Source: Bimuria novae-zelandiae CBS 107.79
Taxonomy: Eukaryota; Ascomycota; Dothideomycetes; Pleosporales; Didymosphaeriaceae
Length of the DNA: 11,760 nucleotides
NCBI GenBank assembly: GCA_010015655.1
Contig: ML976771.1
Location: 184,770-196,529 of the forward strand
Direction of reading: 5' to 3'
A program made the translations under genes and the position numbers. This document shows, piece after piece, positions 7,862-11,760 of the stretch (positions within the stretch are counted from its first letter, which is position 1; every line of letters begins with the position of its first letter). Under the pieces are notes generated by a model. The model did no database searches, was not told where the DNA came from, and saw only the letters and a list, made by a program, of their open reading frames with translations.

Positions 7862-8619
7862 ACTCCATATCGAATTCATAAGTATTCTTTTGGCACCTTT
7901 GACTCCTTGAGCACCCAGCCCATTATAAAACTCACGCTTAGCAACAGTAGAGGCAAGAAGGACGACCTGATTGTCTCTCCACGCTGCCTGTAGTACTGTT
8001 TTGCTCTCTGAGAGGGCCTAGTAAGTCTCTCCCCACTCCATCTGGCGTGTAAACTGAGTCTTGAGCCTCATGAGATCACTACTAAAGCGCTCCTTTGTCA
8101 ACTTTGAGCGCGCGCGCGTCGCGATTGCAGGCACCTTTGCCTTCAACTCTGCCTCTGCTAGCGCCTCAAATCTCTCCTCTGTCGCTGTTTTGTTGTCCTG
8201 ACAATCCCCGCACATCCTACGCCATATAATCTTAGGTACTCGAGCATGGGTATTGTATTGAAGAGGTTATCGCCCCAGACAGTGTAAGGATTCAGCGGAA
8301 ACAGGCGACGGTCAGCAGCGTCAACGGCGAGTACGAGTGTGATAAGGATTGACTCTGTAGGCGTAAAAGTAAGCGCGTCAGCAGGTATAAGTAAGTTAAC
8401 AGGTCCTCTACCTCTAGCATGAAATAGCCAATTCAGTATTACTCCATGATTGGCTAATTACCAGATCTTGTAGCCCTCTGACGTCGGCTTTGTCTTGATT
8501 ATAACAGTCTCTTTGGCGCGGCCTGTGAATCTTGCAATTGCCTCGTCAACGCAGAGGTGCTGCCCAGGAGTCCAGTACTGAAACGAGCGCTGGCGGAGCG
8601 CCTCTGAAAGATCCCAGAC
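7862..8619 (-). pseudogene. piggyBac-like transposase core (DDE_Tnp_1_7 type), truncated and frameshifted
   Basis: Minus-strand translation from 8619 gives VWDLSEALRQRSFQYW, then PGQHLCVDEAIARFTGRAKE with the first catalytic Asp (GAC 8547-8545). KPTSEGYKIW follows, then TAA at 8460-8458, then LANHG and WLFHARGRGPV. The second catalytic Asp is in VWGDNLFNT (GAT 8271-8269), followed by GVGCAGIVRTTK. A one-base frameshift near a run of four A/T bases (8188-8191) moves the reading to TATEERFEALAEAELKAKV and then QFTRQMEWGETY, stopped by TAG 8020-8018. LQAAWRDNQVVLLASTV can still be read beyond. The motif order is that of piggyBac-like transposases, common in fungi. The third catalytic Asp and the C-terminal Cys-rich region are missing. 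An acidic stretch at about 8740-8670 in another frame may derive from the N-terminus. Confidence 0.85.
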
Positions 8620-8639
8620 GCCCCCTTATCCCCGTCGCT

Positions 8640-9640
8640 GACAGACCCCCCCTCAGGAAGCGATTCGCCCCGAGCCCCTCGTCCAAGTAGAGCTCTTCCT
8701 CTTCGGGGGAAGAGGACTCGCTGTCGCTGCCGCCGGCGGGAGGACATGATGGCTGTAGTGTGGTGCGGCAGTGCTCGGTCGTCTGTGCGTCTGATGTGTT
8801 GCTCGTTCTATTACTTGTCGCGCGCACGCTGCGATTTTGATTGTCGTGGGAGACAGCGAGCCTGGCGCCTGGGGAGTTTTCTTACGTCGTGGGGATGCCT
8901 GCTATGTGGTCCGGGCGTCGGGTGTCCACCGCGGGGCAGCAGATCAGAGACTGGCCCGGCAGCATCTATGCGAGACCTCGCCAGTTCGCCAAAGCGACCT
9001 ACAAGGTCGTTCCACTCTGGCCAAACCCGTGCCGGAAAGGACGCGATCGTCCTAGCAAAAGCCTCTAACAAGGAGAACAACGCCGTTAAGAGACGCTTGT
9101 TAGCCAAGATCCGCAGGAGTTGCTACCGATGAGGGCGTTGGTGGGCGGTGTCGAGAGGACGGCGAAGCCAAAGATCGATTCGGTCTAGGGAGAAGGAGAT
9201 GGAGGTAGACGCTATGGCGAGGATTGGAGAGACGCCGTGTTGTTGATAATGGGGCGACTAATGCAACCAGGGCGACGGGCAGAATTCCTCTACGTAGGCG
9301 CGACCGCAGCGAGTCCGGAGCCGTCCTGGCTGACGAAGACACCAGGACTGAGCCACGACCCGTCTTCCCACTGCCGCCGACGGACGCATTCAGTGCACGG
9401 GCAATTCTAGACCGAGACAGATGTGTTGTAGGGTGCATCGAAACCTTCAAGCACATGCTCCGGCCAGCGACCTGGGGCCCTCTTCGCTAAGAAATTTGGA
9501 GAGGTAAGCTGCATGTTGGACCCTCCGCGTCTCGCAATGCTATCCGGATTGGAACGTAGCGCAGACGTTTCCCGAGTAACGTTAGCAGTTTTTTTTTCGG
9601 CACGGAATATTAGGCGTAGACTCTAACAAATAAATTCCGA
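8640..9640. other. GC-rich stretch without an identified gene
   Basis: Several overlapping frames of 70-130 codons are open on both strands, as high GC content tends to produce. None shows a recognisable domain, signal peptide or convincing splice structure. On the minus strand, 8827-8640 contains an acidic run (GGSDSESSSPEEEELYLDEG) of the kind seen in piggyBac-like N-termini, so 8640-8830 may be the 5' part of that transposon copy. A frame at 9107-8811 (FARTIASFPARVWPEWNDLV) looks slightly protein-like but is unassigned. A run of T at about 9589-9597 lies at the right end. No terminal repeat was found. Confidence 0.35.
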
Positions 9641-9709
9641 GGCTTTCTAACCCTGTCGGTCATTCTTGACTTGGATGTGTTTGATCGCGCTGACGGTATT
9701 CCGGCACAC

Positions 9710-9874
9710 CGGGTTTTCGGGCGTACAGGGACATTACCTAATGTGGAAGTATTGATTCTACATCAATTCCGGATAGCCCCCACTGCGCGATTCGAATCAT
9801 TCAAAGGAATTAGTATAGCGGGTTAATTCGACAAAGAGTAATTAGAAAATGAAATTGCATCCTACGCGGGAAAC
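9710..9874 (+). repeat. Direct repeat copy 1 (~165 bp)
   Basis: This segment recurs at 10002-10170 with scattered substitutions and a small length difference near its left end. Shared landmarks are CGGGTTTTC, TTACCTAAT, AAGTATTGATT, CAATTCCGGATAGCCCC, the palindrome GATTCGAATC, ATTCAAAGGAATTAGTAT, GAGTAATTAGAAAATG and CATCCTACGCGGGAAAC. It lacks TG...CA ends and an open frame. Flanks of the two copies differ, so this is not a simple duplication of one long block. Confidence 0.9.
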
Positions 9875-10001
9875 ACAAGGTTTAAGCTAATTCCTCCCAA
9901 CAAATACAGGATTAGAGCTGGAGCCAGGGCGGATAAACAACATGATTCCATAATCAGGGGTGATACGGCTTATATGAGACAAGGATTGTTAGCCCTACCA
10001 A
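9875..10001. other. Unique spacer between the two direct repeats
   Basis: About 127 bp separate the two repeat copies. No homology to the sequence following copy 2 and no open frame or RNA feature was seen. Confidence 0.5.
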
Positions 10002-10170
10002 CGGGTTTTCCGGCATACAGGGAAGGACGTTACCTAATATAGAAGTATTGATTCCATATCAATTCCGGATAGCCCCAACTGCGCGATTCGAATCATTCAA
10101 AGGAATTAGTATGACGGGTTGATTCGACGAGGAGTAATTAGAAAATGGAACTGCATCCTACGCGGGAAAC
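10002..10170 (+). repeat. Direct repeat copy 2 (~169 bp), abutting a core promoter
   Basis: This is the second copy of the block at 9710-9874, about 90% identical by eye. It ends 12 bp before the TATA box at 10183 and therefore lies in the immediate upstream region of the downstream gene. It may be a regulatory duplication or a small non-autonomous transposon-derived piece. No terminal inverted repeat was found. Confidence 0.9.
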
Positions 10171-10182
10171 TGGATGCAAAAG

Positions 10183-10190
10183 TATATAAG
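10183..10190 (+). promoter_or_regulatory. TATA box for the gene at 10311
   Basis: TATATAAG lies 121-128 bp upstream of the ATG at 10311. It is followed by a C/T- and A/C-rich leader, with CAAG directly before ATGGCT, a favourable fungal start context. The spacing implies a 5' leader of roughly 90-100 nt. Confidence 0.7.
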
Positions 10191-10310
10191 TCACGATGTC
10201 CGCATTAGCAGCAGCACCAAGTCATAAAAGACCGTTTCGCCCATACTACTCGTCTCACATTCTTTTCTTGACCAACATCCATTCACAATCCAATTGTACA
10301 CACGAACAAG

Positions 10311-11452
10311 ATGGCTGCAGCACTTGAAGTTTTTAGCGTTATTGCCGATACCATCTCCATTGCTCAATTCATTGCAAGCTTGATACCTCAACCGATGGTA
10401 TCTGTCAACACTGTACGAGTGATAGCAGGAACTGGCGACAATACTGACGGCGCTGCTCCCGACGTGGCTACGTTTGATATTAATGGGTATATACAAGGCA
10501 TCACACGTGGTGGCCAGAGACTCCAGAAAGGTGCAGATTACGACGCCCAGGTCAAGGTGGTGAATCCCGATGCTGCGGTCCAAGCAAACTATGTGCAACT
10601 CATGGCTGGGGGCAATGATGCGTTATGTATTGCTGGAATCAGCGTGATGACGGACGATCAAGGGGCATTCGGATGGTCAGTATATTGCCTTCTATTCTAC
10701 TTTAAACTAACAACTGCAGGACCGGAGACTTTGGCTATTACTGTGGTGCACCTTGGTACTATTCGTCGACTGTTATCGGCGGCAATAACTACATGCCCAA
10801 ATGTGTCTGGATTGACGGCGACGCGTCTAGCGGCATCATGACCAAGGGTCTTGGGATTCATTTGCCTTCTTTCGCAGCAACTGCGGAGCGAGCTTCCTCC
10901 ATAATGATGGATAAAGATCTTTGGTGCAAAACAGACCCTCGTTTCAAGGTGTTTGATACGATTACTCCGCTCCAGTACTTCGATCCGACGCCACAGTTTC
11001 AGCCAGACACACAATTAGATGTCGACCCAGCGAGTCTCAAGAATCCTGCGAACTGGAAGATCAACCCGAAAAACGCGGACAAGATTCCCTTAATAGAACT
11101 CGTCTCGAAGAAAAGAATGGTCGACGGTAACACCACAGACACCACGATTCAGACACAGGGCACAGGCTTTCGCGGTAAATTGATCAAGAGCGAGATGCAA
11201 TCCCACAGCGCCATGGAGCTATGCGAGAGCAGTACTTCTGTTGGTCCAGATTTCGTCTCTATGGTTGAGAAGGTCTTCTGCGATATGGAACGCAAGAAAG
11301 TCTGGCGTTTGTGCAGCTCAGAGCAGGACGTCAACTGCTTCGATGCAGAGAAAAATGTTATGCGCGGAGGAAAAGTTAACAGTCGCCGCGATGACACGAC
11401 TGGTGAGAGGATCGTGCGGAAGCGCTACCACACAGTGTCGACTTGGGCTTAA
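10311..11452 (+). CDS. Uncharacterised fungal protein, 365 aa, with Gly/Trp/Cys-rich module
   Basis: Exons 10311-10675 and 10720-11452 join across a 44-nt intron (GTCAGT...CTAAC...GCAG) within a Trp codon, giving 365 residues. The splice links GAFGW to TGDFGYYCGAPWYYS, a continuous Trp/Gly-rich motif that continues to PKCVWIDGD. Residues 1-27 are hydrophobic but carry Glu6 and Asp13, so they look more like an amphipathic helix than a signal peptide. They resemble the opening helix of fungal HeLo-like/STAND N-termini (inference). The middle, about 215-270, is polar and Pro/Asn/Lys-rich. The tail has FCDMERKKVW, then LCSSEQDVNCFD, then a basic C-terminus with RRDD and VRKR. Eight cysteines are present. 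I do not recognise the family or function. Intact frame, TATA box, leader and splice signals support a real gene. An uncharacterised secreted protein is the main alternative. Confidence 0.85.
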
Positions 11453-11760
11453 GTAGTTTTGTAAGCTCTGGACAGGTACAGTCACGTGGTTCACCACTGA
11501 CTAATTAGTCTACTCGCAACATGTATTTTAGCTTCACTTTCGTATAATAGATGGTTTCTTTGTAAATTAGATAGATAGGCGTCTATATAATTATATTTTT
11601 TATAGTAGAAGCTAGACTGGCGTAATCAAAGGCATGGGCCTTACAGATGATAACACCTGGTCCTTGGCGAAACCGGCTTCCTCACGTGCTTGCTAACTAA
11701 AGCAAACTCACTGCGCCACACTATTTAGTATGGCGACGTGCAGTTCGCCGCTCTCTATAG
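11453..11760. other. 3' flank of the unknown gene
   Basis: An AT-rich stretch at about 11520-11610 probably contains the 3' end processing region of the upstream gene. No further open frame, transposon end or RNA gene could be supported before the window ends. Confidence 0.45.

Noticed and set aside
8746..9132. + strand 128-codon frame in the GC-rich region
   Set aside because: No recognisable domain; an equally long frame is open on the other strand, as expected from composition.
9100..9490. Opposed frames of 118 (minus) and 88 (+) codons
   Set aside because: Arg/Ser/Pro-rich translation typical of GC-rich non-coding sequence; no motif.
9710..10170. The two direct repeats as LTRs of a retroelement
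   Set aside because: The spacer is only about 127 bp, ends are not TG...CA, and there is no primer-binding site or polypurine tract.
1..11760. tRNA, rRNA, CRISPR arrays or bacterial-type operons
   Set aside because: No cloverleaf, rRNA core or regularly spaced repeats were seen, and introns and RIP mark the sequence as fungal.

Overview
The window looks like a filamentous ascomycete (Pezizomycotina; a Dothideomycete-like genome is a guess, not shown). The reasons are short GT-AG introns of 44-77 nt, a pectin-acetylesterase gene and a flavin monooxygenase of fungal type, fungal pogo/Fot1-like and piggyBac-like transposons, and C:G-to-T:A decay of the kind left by repeat-induced point mutation (RIP). 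It appears to be a transposon-rich boundary region: two genes look intact, several are dead, and relics fill the rest.

Layout. About 200-1135 holds the 3' part of a RIP-degraded pogo-like transposase on the + strand, running into what looks like its right terminal repeat. At 1149-3264 lies a second, structurally complete pogo-like element: 51-bp inverted repeats, TA on both sides, and a minus-strand transposase frame that still reads through without indels but carries some thirty nonsense codons and a lost third catalytic Asp. About 3480-4460 is a decayed + strand gene that may be a HET-type C-terminal half. At 4744-5573 (minus) is an intact two-exon secreted rhamnogalacturonan acetylesterase (CE12, SGNH/GDSL), with carbon-repressor-like sites in its upstream region. 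At 6626-7810 (minus) is the C-terminal half of a flavin-containing/Baeyer-Villiger-type monooxygenase with its introns intact but two premature TAG codons. Abutting its lost N-terminus at about 7862-8619 (minus) is a truncated, frameshifted piggyBac-like transposase core. About 8750-9640 is GC-rich and unassigned. About 9710-10170 carries two copies of a ~165-bp direct repeat just upstream of a TATA box. The second apparently intact gene, at 10311-11452 (+), has two exons and encodes a 365-residue protein of unknown function.

How the genes relate. There is no evidence of a working gene cluster. The acetylesterase would act outside the cell on pectin. The monooxygenase, the HET-like locus and the three transposases are non-functional as read. 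The 365-aa protein is the main unexplained gene: an amphipathic hydrophobic N-terminus like those that open fungal HeLo-like/STAND proteins (inference), joined to a Trp/Gly/Cys-rich module and a Cys-rich tail.
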